64,000 nucleotides of DNA, taken from Actinophytocola sp035995025 (GTDB lineage Bacteria; Actinomycetota; Actinomycetes; Mycobacteriales; Pseudonocardiaceae). The translations under genes were made by a program, and so were the position numbers. The stretch spans positions 1 through 64,000 of the forward strand of contig DASYKY010000101.1 of the NCBI GenBank assembly GCA_035995025.1, in the 5' to 3' direction. Below are positions 52,140-63,626 of this stretch, piece by piece (the stretch's first letter is position 1; the number at the start of each line of letters is the position of its first letter). Under the pieces are notes generated by a model. It was not told where the DNA came from, did not search any database, and saw nothing but the letters and a program-made list of their open reading frames with translations.

Positions 52140-52416
52140 TACGATCGCTCATTCCCCCTACTCACTTCCAGGTGACGTCGGGCACATAGACCACATGAGA
52201 AAGTCACATCATCGTCCACACCTCTTCACCGCGGTCTCATGAAAGTAGTCGTACGCGGTTCGCGTCCGGTTCCCAGAGATTCCCATCGATGTGCTCGCGC
52301 ATGCACCGGTTGCGCGGAAGGCGATCCGGCAATTCCCCCACAATTACCGGACGGTGGAGTTTCGGGATTTATCATTGCCATGGCAAAACTGTATGTACGG
52401 TGAAATGCGGTATCAC
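52140..52416. other. Divergent intergenic region, ScoE-like gene and SDR
   Basis: About 280 bp of lower GC separating divergent genes. It includes the upstream part of the ScoE-like promoter and presumably the SDR promoter. I see a GGGGGAAT on the minus strand near 52153 without a CGT partner at a suitable distance, and no gene, RNA or strong dyad. Confidence 0.4.
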
Positions 52417-53520
52417 ATGACGCTGTTGCTGACGGGAGGTGCCGGCCTGCTGGGCCTGCACCTGGTACGGGAGAACCTGCTCGCCGGACGGCACGTCACC
52501 GTGCTCGCACAGGACGATGCCCGCGCCACGTACCAGCGGATCGAGCAGTTCCTGGTCGCGAGCGGCGCGGGCGACCGGCTGCCGGCGCGGCCGCGCGACC
52601 TGCTCGCGGTGGTTCCGGTGGACCTCACCCACCACTCGCTCGGCCTGTCGCCGACGCAAGAACGGAGGCTCGCCGGCCAGGCCACCGCGCTGTGGCGGGC
52701 CGGCACGCCGGTTCTCCCGGGTGGACGGTCCATACCGGTGCGGCACACCACGATCAGCGGTACGGAGAACCTGCTGCGCTTCGCGGCGCTCATGCACCCG
52801 AGCGCGCCGCTGCGCCACGTCAGCACCGTCTTCGTGGCCGGCCGGTACCGGGCGGCCACCTTCCGGGAGCAGCACAGCGCGGAGGTGGTCGACTTCGAAA
52901 GCCCCGAGGAGCGCGCCGAGCACACCGCCGAGGGACTGGTCCGCCGCTGGGCGAACCGGCACGGCCGCGCCGCACTGATCCTCCGGCCGGGCATCCTGGT
53001 TCCCGGCCCGGCCACGGCCGGGTTCGCCGAGCACCCGCTGGGCGTGCTGGCCCGGACCATCGCGACCGTCGCCGCGCAGGCGCCCGCCCGGTCCTCCCGG
53101 GTCGTGCTGCGGATCCGGTCCGAGCCGCGGTCGTTCCTCAACCTGCTGCAGGCGGATCGGGCGGCGCGGGCGGCGCTGCGCCTCGGCGAGCGGGTCACCG
53201 ACCTCGGCACCCGGACCGTCCACGTGGTCCACCCGGCCGACACCCCGGTGCGCGCGGTCGCACGGGCGATCGAGGACGTGCTGCCGGTGCGGCTGCGGAT
53301 GACGCCGTACAAGCCCGCCGAGCTGACCCGCGCCGAACGCGCGTTCCACGAGCGCGGCGGCGCGTTCCTGCCCTACCTGACACAGCGACGACGGTTCGAC
53401 GGCACCGCGCTGCGCGGGCACGGCGTCGAGCTGGCCCCGCCGCCGATCGAGCGGGAGTACCTGGCCGAGGTCCTCGGCGCCGAACTATCCACACGGGACG
53501 AGGGACTCGCGGCGGCATGA
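52417..53520 (+). CDS. SDR of the thioester-reductase/male-sterility type, atypical active site
   Basis: A 367-aa NAD(P)-binding protein. The Rossmann motif is LLLTGGAGLLGLHL, with ISGTENLLRFA, LRHVSTVFVAG and LILRPGILVPG following in the order seen in carrier-protein thioester reductases and fatty-acyl reductases. The usual Tyr-x3-Lys is not visible: the expected place reads DFESPEERAEHTAEG. Catalysis may therefore be altered or lost. I start it at ATG 52417, where the nucleotide-binding strand begins; there is no good ribosome site. It diverges from the ScoE-like gene and may replace, in trans, the reductase domain missing from the NRPS. Alternatively it modifies another intermediate. Confidence 0.75.
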   Translation: MTLLLTGGAGLLGLHLVRENLLAGRHVTVLAQDDARATYQRIEQFLVASGAGDRLPARPRDLLAVVPVDLTHHSLGLSPTQERRLAGQATALWRAGTPVLPGGRSIPVRHTTISGTENLLRFAALMHPSAPLRHVSTVFVAGRYRAATFREQHSAEVVDFESPEERAEHTAEGLVRRWANRHGRAALILRPGILVPGPATAGFAEHPLGVLARTIATVAAQAPARSSRVVLRIRSEPRSFLNLLQADRAARAALRLGERVTDLGTRTVHVVHPADTPVRAVARAIEDVLPVRLRMTPYKPAELTRAERAFHERGGAFLPYLTQRRRFDGTALRGHGVELAPPPIEREYLAEVLGAELSTRDEGLAAA

Positions 53521-53523
53521 GGC

Positions 53524-54339
53524 TCAGCCCACTCCGCGCCGCTGGTGCTCGATCATGAGCCGGGTGTGGCAGGCGTGGATCACGGCCGCCATGCCGTCCG
53601 GGTCGTCGCGCATGACGAGGTGCCCGCAACCGGCGATGACCATCTGGCGCGCGTGCGGGAACGCCCGCCGCGCCCGGTCCGCCGCGCTCGCCGGCACGAT
53701 CCGGTCCTGGTCGGCCCACACCAGGTTGACCGGCGTGTGCGCGAGCCGCCCGGGCGCGCCGAAGGCGTACCGGCCGGCGAAGCGGATCATCTCGACGAGG
53801 TCGCTGTCGATCATCGACGTGACGTCGGCGGCCGTGACGTCCGCGCCGAGCGCCGTCGGTTTCGCGGACAGCCCGGACATCACCAGCCACCGGACCGCCG
53901 CGTGGCAAAGCAGCCTGCGGCGCAGCACCGGCCCGAACCGCCGCACGAGGCGAACGAGTGCCCGCACCTTCGCCGCGCGCACCGTCGCGTGCCTGGCGGA
54001 GCAGAACCCGATGGTGCAGAACGCGGTCACCGCGGCGAGGGGTACCCGGTGCGCGAGCTCGAGTGCGACCGCGCCGCCGAGCGAGTGGCCGACGACGTGC
54101 GGGCGGTGCAGCCCGAGCGCGGCGATCTGCCCGGCGACGTGCTCGGCGAGCCGGGGCACGACCTGCGTGTCGTAGGCCAGGCCGGGGGTGTCTCCGTGCC
54201 CGGGCAGGTCGATGGCGACCGTGCGTGCGAAGCCAGGAATGCGCGCCACGACACGATCCCAGCTCCCCCGGCCCAGCCCGGCCGCGTGCACCAACAGCAA
54301 CGTCGGGTTGCCGTCGGTGGGTCGCACCGGCGCGGCCAT
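53524..54339 (-). CDS. Alpha/beta-hydrolase
   Basis: A 271-aa alpha/beta-hydrolase fold enzyme. The first strand region is LLLVHAAGLGRGSWDRV (oxyanion hole), then DLPGHGDTPG, the nucleophile elbow GHSLGG, the acid region VWADQDRIVP and the catalytic His in AGCGHLVMRDDP. ATG 54339 follows AAAGGGG. It converges with the SDR gene with three bases between the stops. Substrate unknown. By position it may hydrolyse an ester or thioester in the metallophore pathway, including release of metal from an imported chelate, but no motif indicates which. Confidence 0.85.
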   Translation of the reverse strand: MAAPVRPTDGNPTLLLVHAAGLGRGSWDRVVARIPGFARTVAIDLPGHGDTPGLAYDTQVVPRLAEHVAGQIAALGLHRPHVVGHSLGGAVALELAHRVPLAAVTAFCTIGFCSARHATVRAAKVRALVRLVRRFGPVLRRRLLCHAAVRWLVMSGLSAKPTALGADVTAADVTSMIDSDLVEMIRFAGRYAFGAPGRLAHTPVNLVWADQDRIVPASAADRARRAFPHARQMVIAGCGHLVMRDDPDGMAAVIHACHTRLMIEHQRRGVG

Positions 54340-54424
54340 CCCCGCCCCTTTCTCTCCTCCGCTCGCTCGCACGTGCGTGGGTGGTGTGACCGGGTCGCGG
54401 CCACACCACCCACGCGGCGAACGA

Positions 54425-56729
<2,305 letters not shown>

Positions 56730-56740
<11 letters not shown>

Positions 56741-57710
56741 GCGGCATACCTGCCATTTCGCCAGAGGACATGCCGCCGTTGCCGCCTTCGAGCGCAGCCT
56801 TCTCGTTCTTTGCCTTGGCCTCCTCGAACGCCTGCTCGGACAGGCCGTGCGGCGGCGGGTTCGGGCCGTTCACGTGCACGGTGAACTCGGCGGTGCGCAC
56901 GACGCCTTCGTGCTGGAAGTCCAGGAACAGCCGGTAGTCGCCGTAGCTGGGCGGGGTCGCGTAGAACTCGATGTCCGGGCCGGGCTTGGTCCTGCCGTCG
57001 CCCGGGGTGCCGTTCGGGTGCACGTGCAGGTAGGCCATGTCGCCGTCGCGCAGCGCGACCAGGTGGCCGTAGGCCGCGAGGTACGGCTCGAGGTCGGTGA
57101 CCGGCCTGCCGTCCTTCGCGACGCTGAGCGTGAGCTTGTCGCTCTTGCCCGGCTCGAGACTGCCCTTCATGGTCACCGTGTAGCCGTCGACGGTCGCGGT
57201 GTCCGACGGCGCGGGCAGCGGCTTCGGCTGGTAGTCGCCGGACACCGACACGTCCGCGCCGAGGACCTCGCCGTGGATGCCCCACAGCGGCATGTAGTCG
57301 GCAAAGACGCGGTACTCGCCGGCCTCCTCGATGGTCAGCGGCACCCGCCACACGCCGTCCGGCCCCAGATTCGGGTGCACGTGCCGGAAGTTCGACAGGT
57401 CGTGCCGCGCGACGATGAGGTGCATCAGCTTGTCGTGCTGCGGCTGGTACTTCATCAGCGGCGTTCCGTCGTTCTGCAGGATCTGGAAGGCGAACGTCTG
57501 CTTGACCCCGGCCGGGAAGCTGCCGGTCAGCACCTTGAGGTTCATGCTCTCGTGGGAGACTGCGGTTCCGCCGGGGCCCTCGTCCTCAATCATGGCCGCG
57601 GCCGCTGCCGACGCGGGCGGCGGCCCGACGATGCGACCGACCACATAGGAACTCCCGAGCACCACGATCAGCGCCACGACAAATGCTCCGAGCTTGGTCA
57701 CCGTCTTCAT
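56730..57710 (-). CDS. Secreted His/Met-rich protein linked to the copper ATPase
   Basis: A 326-aa exported protein with an N-terminal signal or anchor helix (MKTVTKLGAFVVALIVVLGS). The body contains two or three beta-rich segments with metal-ligand-like clusters: QPQHDKLMHLIV, FRHVHPN, LWGIHGE and YLHVHPNGTPG. The tail is Met/His-rich (GGMSSGEMAGMPHGH). I chose ATG 57710; a longer in-frame ORF lacks a signal sequence at its start. Proteins of this shape are often found directly upstream of copper ATPases in actinobacteria; the family has no assigned reaction that I know of. The 11-bp overlap with the ATPase gene implies coupled expression. A role as an extracytoplasmic copper chaperone or sink is inferred. 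Confidence 0.8.
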
Positions 57711-57875
57711 AGAAACCGTCCCGTGTGGACAACAGATGGGCAAACCGGAATCACCCCGAAAGCGTCGCGGGGCGATCACAGACCGTTCGTACGGTACGCC
57801 CGAGGGGTATGCGTGATCCATTGCTGACAGCGCTGCTCAACCGCACAGTGCCCGGCGAATGACCGCGCGGTGCCC

Positions 57876-58682
57876 TCAGATGATCTGCATGCGCTGCAGG
57901 TGCCGCGACGAGTCGCCGCGGAAGGCGTTGCGGCCGTGCACCAGGGCGCCGTTGTCGACCACCACGATGTCGCCGTCTCGCCACTCGTGGTGGTAGCACA
58001 CGTCGTCGGCGTGCAGGCGGGCGGACAGGTCGGCCATGAACGCCGCCGTCTCCTCCGCCGGCACGCCCGCGACCTCCACGGCCAGCGGGTTCAGGTAGCG
58101 GTCCGCGGACAGCGGCTCGGCGTACCGGATGACCGGCTCGCCCGTCGCCGGGTGCGTTGTGGTCAGCGGCGAGGTGAACTCGCCGCCGTAGTGGCGCAGC
58201 TGCTCGGTGCGGTAGGTGACGTGGACCGAGTCCCACCGCTCCCGCAGCGCGGCGTCCGCGCGCCGGAGGACCTCCGTGGTGTCGCTGAACACCGTCTCGC
58301 CGCCGCCGTCCGCCGGCGGTGCGCTGACGCACTGGAACAGGAAGAACCGCGGCGTGGCGCGGGCGAACGCCCCGTCCCAGTGGAACGGCACGTCGCCGCG
58401 GGCGAACAGGTAGTTGTTCGGGTCCTCGTGGATCACCAGGTCCAGCACCGCGCCGAAGTCCCAGGTGAGGATCTCGCCCCAGCCCTCGCCGTAGGCGACC
58501 AGGTCCTCCTTGGCCAGCAGCGGGAAGCCGCGCAGCACCAGTACCTTCGACTCGACGGTCCAGCGCTCCAGCGTCGCGGGCGGGATGTCGCGCAGGTCGC
58601 CCTCGCCCGGCGGGACCTCGACGACCTGTCCGAACGGCCGCAGCGCGGTGCGGGTGATGTTGGTGGTGGGGGTGTCGGTCAC
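57876..58682 (-). CDS. isnB: TauD-family Fe(II)/2-oxoglutarate oxygenase, IsnB/PvcB-like partner
   Basis: A 268-aa oxygenase. The iron ligands are His and Asp in VPFHWDGAF and the distal His in ALVHGRNAF; RHLQRMQI supplies the likely 2-oxoglutarate Arg. Its GTG start at 58682 overlaps the stop of the isocyanide-synthase gene (GTGA), the coupling seen in isnA-isnB and pvcA-pvcB pairs. In those, the oxygenase acts on the isocyanide amino acid made by IsnA, usually by desaturation and decarboxylation. It is not a copy of the ScoE-like enzyme at 51.2 kb: the two differ throughout outside the iron site. Substrate not predictable. Confidence 0.85.
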   Translation of the reverse strand: MTDTPTTNITRTALRPFGQVVEVPPGEGDLRDIPPATLERWTVESKVLVLRGFPLLAKEDLVAYGEGWGEILTWDFGAVLDLVIHEDPNNYLFARGDVPFHWDGAFARATPRFFLFQCVSAPPADGGGETVFSDTTEVLRRADAALRERWDSVHVTYRTEQLRHYGGEFTSPLTTTHPATGEPVIRYAEPLSADRYLNPLAVEVAGVPAEETAAFMADLSARLHADDVCYHHEWRDGDIVVVDNGALVHGRNAFRGDSSRHLQRMQII

Positions 58683-59686
58683 GATGCGATCTCCTCGGTG
58701 GGGATGTCGGGATGCACGTAGTGGCTCGGCCGGCCGTTGCGGCGGATCAGCGACGCGTTCATGGCCTCGGCCTGGCTGCGCTTGACCAGCGTGAGGCTCG
58801 TACCGTCGTCGACGACCACGCCGTGCCACGGCGTCAGCCAGCTGTCCCTGGTGCGGATCAGGTGGAAGCCGATCTTCTCGGCGTGGCTTCGCTGCGGATG
58901 GATGGACAGCCGCAGCGAGCCCGGGAACAACTCGCCGACGAGGTCACCCCACGCACGGCTGCGCTGGATCATCACGTAGGCGAGGTCCTTGCAGGACGCG
59001 CGGAGCTTCGTGCGGCTGAGTCCGGGATGCAGTGGGGTCTGGTCCTCGACCATGAACCGGTGCATACCGTTGAACATCGAACGCGCGGCCAGATCCGCGC
59101 GCACCTGCCGGCGCAGCTCCTCGATCGGCGTGGCGTGCCGGGACACGAGCCGCTCGCGCATCGCGTCGAACGAACTGGGACCGGGTTCCCTGCCGAACGC
59201 GTCGTCCAGCGAGTACAACGCGATCGAGCCGCCGCCGGTGGCGCGGATGATGCGCGCCAGCTCGTCGCGGTAGCGCGTCACGTCCTCGTCGGGAATGCCG
59301 AGCACGTCGCTGAACACGTGGCCGTCGGAGCAGATCGTGATGCGTGCCCCCGGCGGGTAGATGTGGGACACCTGTTCGCAGAACGACTGGAGGAACTCGA
59401 TTGCGATCCGCTCTCCCAGGTCCGGCAACGCGCCGATGACCTTTCGCGGGTTGTTCGACTTCGCCGGGAAGGCCGGCAGAATGAAATGCACCGGTTCTTC
59501 CCGCGCCAGGAAGTCGCGGGTCCGCTCCCAGTGGACTTCGTAGCACCCGGCGCACGGCCGCCGTGCGCAGGAATCGGCGTCCGACTCGATGCGGCGATAT
59601 CGGAAGACCAGCGACAGCAGCTTTCTGATCGTATTCGTCGTCACGGCGGAATCGGCGTCCCCGCCACGTAAGGGCACGTTCGTCAT
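58679..59686 (-). CDS. isnA: Isocyanide synthase, PvcA/IsnA (DIT1) family
   Basis: A 335-aa protein of the pyoverdine/dityrosine family (PF05141; PvcA is about 328 aa). Characteristic stretches are ILPAFPAKSNNPRKVIG, LPDLGERIAIEFL, ITICSDGHVFSDVLGIPD, DLAYVMIQRSRAWG and LRLSIHPQ. Characterised members turn the amino group of Tyr or Trp into an isonitrile with ribulose-5-phosphate as the one-carbon source; some homologues have other roles. The N-terminal CARRPCAGCYE adds a Cys-rich stretch I cannot interpret. ATG 59686 is chosen; the ribosome site is weak. It is coupled to the oxygenase downstream and divergent from the aminotransferase. The likely outcome is a second, mechanistically distinct isonitrile in this window. 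Confidence 0.9.
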   Translation of the reverse strand: MTNVPLRGGDADSAVTTNTIRKLLSLVFRYRRIESDADSCARRPCAGCYEVHWERTRDFLAREEPVHFILPAFPAKSNNPRKVIGALPDLGERIAIEFLQSFCEQVSHIYPPGARITICSDGHVFSDVLGIPDEDVTRYRDELARIIRATGGGSIALYSLDDAFGREPGPSSFDAMRERLVSRHATPIEELRRQVRADLAARSMFNGMHRFMVEDQTPLHPGLSRTKLRASCKDLAYVMIQRSRAWGDLVGELFPGSLRLSIHPQRSHAEKIGFHLIRTRDSWLTPWHGVVVDDGTSLTLVKRSQAEAMNASLIRRNGRPSHYVHPDIPTEEIAS

Positions 59687-59869
59687 GAACCGTCCGATCG
59701 TCAAATGTCCGGCACAAGGCACGAGCACCGACACGGTAATCGTCCGGATACGAGCGGTAAAGCGAGCACCACCAACGCTCCAGCCGCATTCCACTGTGGC
59801 TGCCGAATACGCTGGCGCGACCGAGGTTTCACGCATTCCGCGACCATGATTCGTGTGGTCGCGGTGACG

Positions 59870-61180
59870 ATGGCCGGCATGGAGACGATGCTGGCGGCCG
59901 CGCTCGAGAGGGCCCGGGACCGGTTCGTCGCGGCCAATCCGCGCAGCCACGCCGCGCACGCGGCGGCGGCCGCGTCGATGCCGGGCGGCAACACCCGAAC
60001 CACGCTGTACTACTCCCCGTTCCCGCTCACCATGGCAGGCGGCGACGGCTGCCTGCTGACCGACCTCGACGGCCATCGCTACGTCGACCTGCTCGGTGAC
60101 TACACGGCCGGGCTCTACGGGCACGGCAACCCGGTCATCCGGCGCGCGGTGGAGAAGGCGCTCGACGGCGGCTGGAACCGCGGCGCGCACGGCCAGGACG
60201 AGGCGCGGCTCGCCGCGGTGCTGTGCGAGCGCTTCCCGGGCCTGGACCTGGTGCGCTTCACCAACTCCGGCACCGAGGCCAACCTGCTGGCGCTCGCGAC
60301 CGCCACCGCGCACACCGGCCGGCACACGATCCTCGTGTTCACCGGCGCGTACCACGGCTCGGTGCTGACGTTCGGCGCCGGGAACTTCCCGCTGAACGTG
60401 CCGCACCACTTCGTGGTGGCGGAGTACAACGACATCGCGGCCGCCGCCGAGGTGATCGACGAGCACGCCGACGACCTCGCCGCGATCCTCGTCGAGCCGG
60501 TGCTGGGCAGCGGGGGCTGCCTGCCCGCGGCGCCGTCGTTCCTGGCGCACCTGCGCCACCAGGCCGACGAGACCGGCGCGCTGCTGATCTTCGACGAGGT
60601 GATGACGTCACGGATGTCGGCGGGCGGCATGCAGGAGCTCCTGGGCATCACGCCGGACCTGACGACGCTCGGCAAGTACACCGGCGGCGGCATGACCTTC
60701 GGCGCGTTCGGCGGCCGGGCGGACGTCATGGCGCGCTTCGACCCCGGCCGCCCCGGCTCGCTGGCGCACGCCGGCACGTTCAACAACAACGTGCTCAGCA
60801 TGGCCGCCGGGCACGCCGGGCTGACCGAGCTGTTCGGCGCCGAGGCGAGCGCGGCCCTGTTCCGGCGCGGCGAGTCGCTGCGCGCACGGCTGAACGCGGT
60901 GAGCCGCCAGCACGGCGCGCCGATGGTGTGGACGGGCCTGGGCAGCATGCTGACCGCACACTTCCAGCCCGGCCCGGTCCGCTCCCCGCGCGACCTGCGC
61001 CCCGCGCCGGCACGGCACGAGCTGTTCCACCTGGACATGCTGACCCGCGGCTTCCACCTGGCCCGCCGCGGCATGATCGCGCTGAGCCTGGAGATCGGCG
61101 ACCGCGAATGCGCGGAGTTCGCCGCCGCGGTCGGCGAGTTCCTCACCGAGCACACCCCGGCCCTCGAGAAGGCCGCCTAG
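59870..61180 (+). CDS. Class III PLP aminotransferase, glutamate-1-semialdehyde aminomutase-like
   Basis: A 436-aa PLP enzyme. Landmarks are MPGGNTRTTLYYSPFP, LTDLDGHRYVDLLGDYTAGLYGH, FTNSGTEANLLAL (PLP phosphate site), LIFDEVMTSR (PLP ring Asp) and LGKYTGGGMTFGAFGG with the Schiff-base Lys. This is the glutamate-1-semialdehyde 2,1-aminomutase subgroup, often recruited in secondary metabolism to move or install amino groups. Starts at 59846, 59870 and 59879 are all in frame; I use 59870. It diverges from isnA and converges with the XRE gene (3 bp). In this setting it may make a beta-amino or other non-standard amino acid for the NRPS or isocyanide synthase. Confidence 0.9.
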   Translation: MAGMETMLAAALERARDRFVAANPRSHAAHAAAAASMPGGNTRTTLYYSPFPLTMAGGDGCLLTDLDGHRYVDLLGDYTAGLYGHGNPVIRRAVEKALDGGWNRGAHGQDEARLAAVLCERFPGLDLVRFTNSGTEANLLALATATAHTGRHTILVFTGAYHGSVLTFGAGNFPLNVPHHFVVAEYNDIAAAAEVIDEHADDLAAILVEPVLGSGGCLPAAPSFLAHLRHQADETGALLIFDEVMTSRMSAGGMQELLGITPDLTTLGKYTGGGMTFGAFGGRADVMARFDPGRPGSLAHAGTFNNNVLSMAAGHAGLTELFGAEASAALFRRGESLRARLNAVSRQHGAPMVWTGLGSMLTAHFQPGPVRSPRDLRPAPARHELFHLDMLTRGFHLARRGMIALSLEIGDRECAEFAAAVGEFLTEHTPALEKAA

Positions 61181-61183
61181 ACA

Positions 61184-62029
61184 TCACACCTGGCGCGACG
61201 AGCTGCGGGGCTCCTGCTCGGCCGCCGCGAGAGAGCCCAGCAGCACCAGGGAACGGGCGCTCTCCGAACCCGGCTCCGCGTGGTAGATCACCAGGAGCTG
61301 GCCGCCACTGTCTCCAATGGACAGCTTCTCCAGGCGCAGCTCCAGCGCCCCGACCTCCGGGTGCCGCAGGCGGGCGGGCGCGCCGACCAGCGCCTTGACG
61401 TCGTGGCGTGCCCAGAGGCGGCGGAACCGCTCGCTCGCCAGCGACAGCTCGCCGACCAGCTGGACGATCCGCGGGTCGTCGACGTCGGTGCCGAGCGACG
61501 CCCGGAACGCCGCCACCATGCCACCGGTCGCCCGCTCCCAGTCCGGGTGCAGGTCGCGCTCGGACTCGTCGAGGAACACCGACCGCAGGCGGTTCCCGCC
61601 CGGCCGGATGGCGGGCGACAGCGCGGTCGCGAGCCGGTTCGCGGCCAGCACGTCGAACATGCGGTTCTCCACGAACGCCGGCAGCACCAGCGTGTCCAGC
61701 AGCTGCCGGATGCCGGCCGGCACGGTCTCCCGGCGCGGCCGGCGGGCCGCGGGCCGCGGGGCGGACAGGCTCAGCAGGTACTGCGTGGCGGTCGCGTCGA
61801 GGCCGAACACCCCGGCCAGCGCCTCGAGCACCTGCGGCGACGGGTTGCGGTCGCGGCCCTGCTCCAGCCGCAGGTAGTAGTCGGCGCTGATGCCGGCCAG
61901 CGTGGCGACCTCCTCGCGGCGCAGGCCGGGCGTGCGCCGCACCCCGGTCACGCGCAGCCCCACGTCCGCCGGGTCCACCAGCTCGCGGCGGGCCCGCAGG
62001 TACTCGCCGAGCACGTTCGACCTGGTCAC
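61184..62029 (-). CDS. XRE-family regulator with MmyB-like ligand-binding domain
   Basis: A 281-aa regulator. The helix-turn-helix is residues 5-80 (TPGLRREEVATLAGISADYYLRLEQGRDRNPSPQVLEAL in outline), followed by a PAS-like MmyB domain (ENRMFDVLAANRLATAL, LHPDWER, LELRLEKLSI). I start at GTG 62029, where the family begins. It is divergent from the aldo-keto reductase gene, 101 bp apart. Regulators of this type usually control the divergently transcribed oxidoreductase, and that is the probable target here rather than the metallophore genes. Confidence 0.92.
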   Translation of the reverse strand: MTRSNVLGEYLRARRELVDPADVGLRVTGVRRTPGLRREEVATLAGISADYYLRLEQGRDRNPSPQVLEALAGVFGLDATATQYLLSLSAPRPAARRPRRETVPAGIRQLLDTLVLPAFVENRMFDVLAANRLATALSPAIRPGGNRLRSVFLDESERDLHPDWERATGGMVAAFRASLGTDVDDPRIVQLVGELSLASERFRRLWARHDVKALVGAPARLRHPEVGALELRLEKLSIGDSGGQLLVIYHAEPGSESARSLVLLGSLAAAEQEPRSSSRQV

Positions 62030-62130
62030 AGGCCCACTATAGGCAGCGTCCGGGCCGCCAGCCTGGTCCCGCGACTCCCAGGATGAGCGGGGCTCTCCCT
62101 GTCCCGCCGCGCATGCCGCATCGTGAACGC

Positions 62131-63006
62131 ATGACATCCACGACATCCACCGGCAACCTGCCCGGCGGCACCTACCGCGTCGGCGACCTCGAGCTCGGCC
62201 GCGTCGGCTACGGCGCCATGCAGCTCGCCGGGCCCGGCGTGTTCGGCCCGCCCGCGGACCGCGACGCGGCGATCGACGTGCTGCGCACCGCCGTCGAGCT
62301 GGGCGTCAACCACATCGACACCGCGGACTTCTACGGCCCGCGCGTGACCAACGAGATCATCCGCGACGCGCTCGCGCCGTACCCCGACGGCCTGCACATC
62401 GTCACCAAGGTCGGCGCCCGCCGCGACGAGCGGGGCGGCTGGCCGCACGCTCGCACGCCCGCGGAGCTGCGCGAGCAGGTCCACGACAACCTGCGCCACC
62501 TCAAGCTCGACGTGCTCGACGTCGTCAACCTGCGCGTCGGCGGCCTCGAGGCACCCGAACCCGGCTCGCTCGCCGCACAGTTCGAGGCGCTCGCCGAGCT
62601 GCGCGAGCAGGGCCTGGTCCGCCACCTCGGGCTGTCCACCGTCACCGCGGAGCAGCTCGCCGAGGCGCGGTCGATCGCCCCGGTCGTGTGCGTGCAGAAC
62701 CTGTACAACCTGGCCCGCCGCGAGGACGACGACCTCGTCGACGCCACCGCGCGGAACGGCATCGCCTACGTCCCCTACTTCCCGCTCAGTGGTTTCACCC
62801 CGCTGCAGTCCGGCCGGCTGCGGTCGGTGGCCGATCGGCTCGAGGCCACGCCGATGGCCGTGGCACTGGCCTGGCTGCTGCGCCGCTCGCCGAACGTCCT
62901 GCTCATCCCCGGCACGTCGTCGGTGGCGCACCTGCGCGAGAACATCGCCGGTGCCGGGCTCGAGCTGGACGCCGACACGGTCGCGGAGCTCGACGCCGTC
63001 CGGTAG
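62131..63006 (+). CDS. Aldo-keto reductase
   Basis: A 291-aa NADPH-dependent oxidoreductase of the aldo-keto reductase (alpha/beta barrel) superfamily. The active-site Asp and Tyr are in HIDTADFYGP, the Lys in IVTKVGARRD, and the cofactor-binding end is LLIPGTSSVAHLRENI. The usual His position reads DVVNLRVGG, as in many actinobacterial relatives. ATG 62131 is the natural start; the frame is open further upstream without a ribosome site. It is divergent from the XRE regulator. Substrate unknown; probably a general aldehyde reductase at the cluster boundary. Confidence 0.92.
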   Translation: MTSTTSTGNLPGGTYRVGDLELGRVGYGAMQLAGPGVFGPPADRDAAIDVLRTAVELGVNHIDTADFYGPRVTNEIIRDALAPYPDGLHIVTKVGARRDERGGWPHARTPAELREQVHDNLRHLKLDVLDVVNLRVGGLEAPEPGSLAAQFEALAELREQGLVRHLGLSTVTAEQLAEARSIAPVVCVQNLYNLARREDDDLVDATARNGIAYVPYFPLSGFTPLQSGRLRSVADRLEATPMAVALAWLLRRSPNVLLIPGTSSVAHLRENIAGAGLELDADTVAELDAVR

Positions 63007-63089
63007 ACAAGTCGCGACCTGGCCGCAACCTCCGTGGGCAAGCCGGTGTACAGAACGGTGGGACTTCTCACCGATCGTCAGGGGTAGGC

Positions 63090-63623
63090 ATGAGCGACGC
63101 GGAGTTCACGGACTTCGTCACGCACCGCTCGCCCGCGTTGCTGCGCACGGCATTCCTGCTGTGCGGCGGTGACCGGGCGGCCGCGGAGGATCTGCTGCAG
63201 GAGGTGCTGGAGCGGGTCTTCCCGCGCTGGCGGCGCATCCGCGAGCGGCCGGAGCCCTACGTCCGCGCCGCGCTCGCGAACGCGGCCACCAACCGGTGGC
63301 GCCACCGGTCGCGCCGGGTCCGCGAGACCACGCTCGAGTGGGATCTGCGCCATCCCGAACAGCAAGGGCCCGAGCAGCGCGTGACCGACCGAGACCTGGT
63401 CGTCCAGGCGCTGGCCCAGCTGCCGGCTCGGATGCGGGCGGTGCTCGTGCTCCGCTTCTTCGACGATCTGTCCGAACGCGACACCGCCGCCGCGCTGCAC
63501 TGCGGGGTCGGCACCGTGAAGAGCCAGACCTCCCGGGGTCTCGCCCGGCTGCGCGAGCTCATCGACGCCGCGACGGCCGAGGACCAGACCGGCCGGAACC
63601 ACTCGATCAGCGGGAGCAACTGA
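63090..63623 (+). CDS. SigE-family ECF sigma factor
   Basis: A 177-aa sigma factor of the SigE-like actinobacterial subgroup. Region 2 is FVTHRSPALLRTAFLLCGGDRAAAEDLLQEVLERVF, here summarised; region 4 is LPARMRAVLVLRFFDDLSERDTAAAL followed by GVGTVKSQTSRGLARLR. ATG 63090 has GGGGTAGGC in front. A membrane-protein gene follows three bases after its stop, the usual arrangement of this subgroup with a membrane partner. It is unrelated in sequence detail to the SigC-like factor at 40.9 kb. No link to the cluster is evident. Confidence 0.93.
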   Translation: MSDAEFTDFVTHRSPALLRTAFLLCGGDRAAAEDLLQEVLERVFPRWRRIRERPEPYVRAALANAATNRWRHRSRRVRETTLEWDLRHPEQQGPEQRVTDRDLVVQALAQLPARMRAVLVLRFFDDLSERDTAAALHCGVGTVKSQTSRGLARLRELIDAATAEDQTGRNHSISGSN

Positions 63624-63626
63624 CCC

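Noticed and set aside
57876..58682. Reading the second TauD protein as another ScoE
   Set aside because: It lacks the GVPKTG, RGTYFI and KIRPxDVYRPI segments of the ScoE/Rv0097 clade and is coupled to an isocyanide synthase instead.
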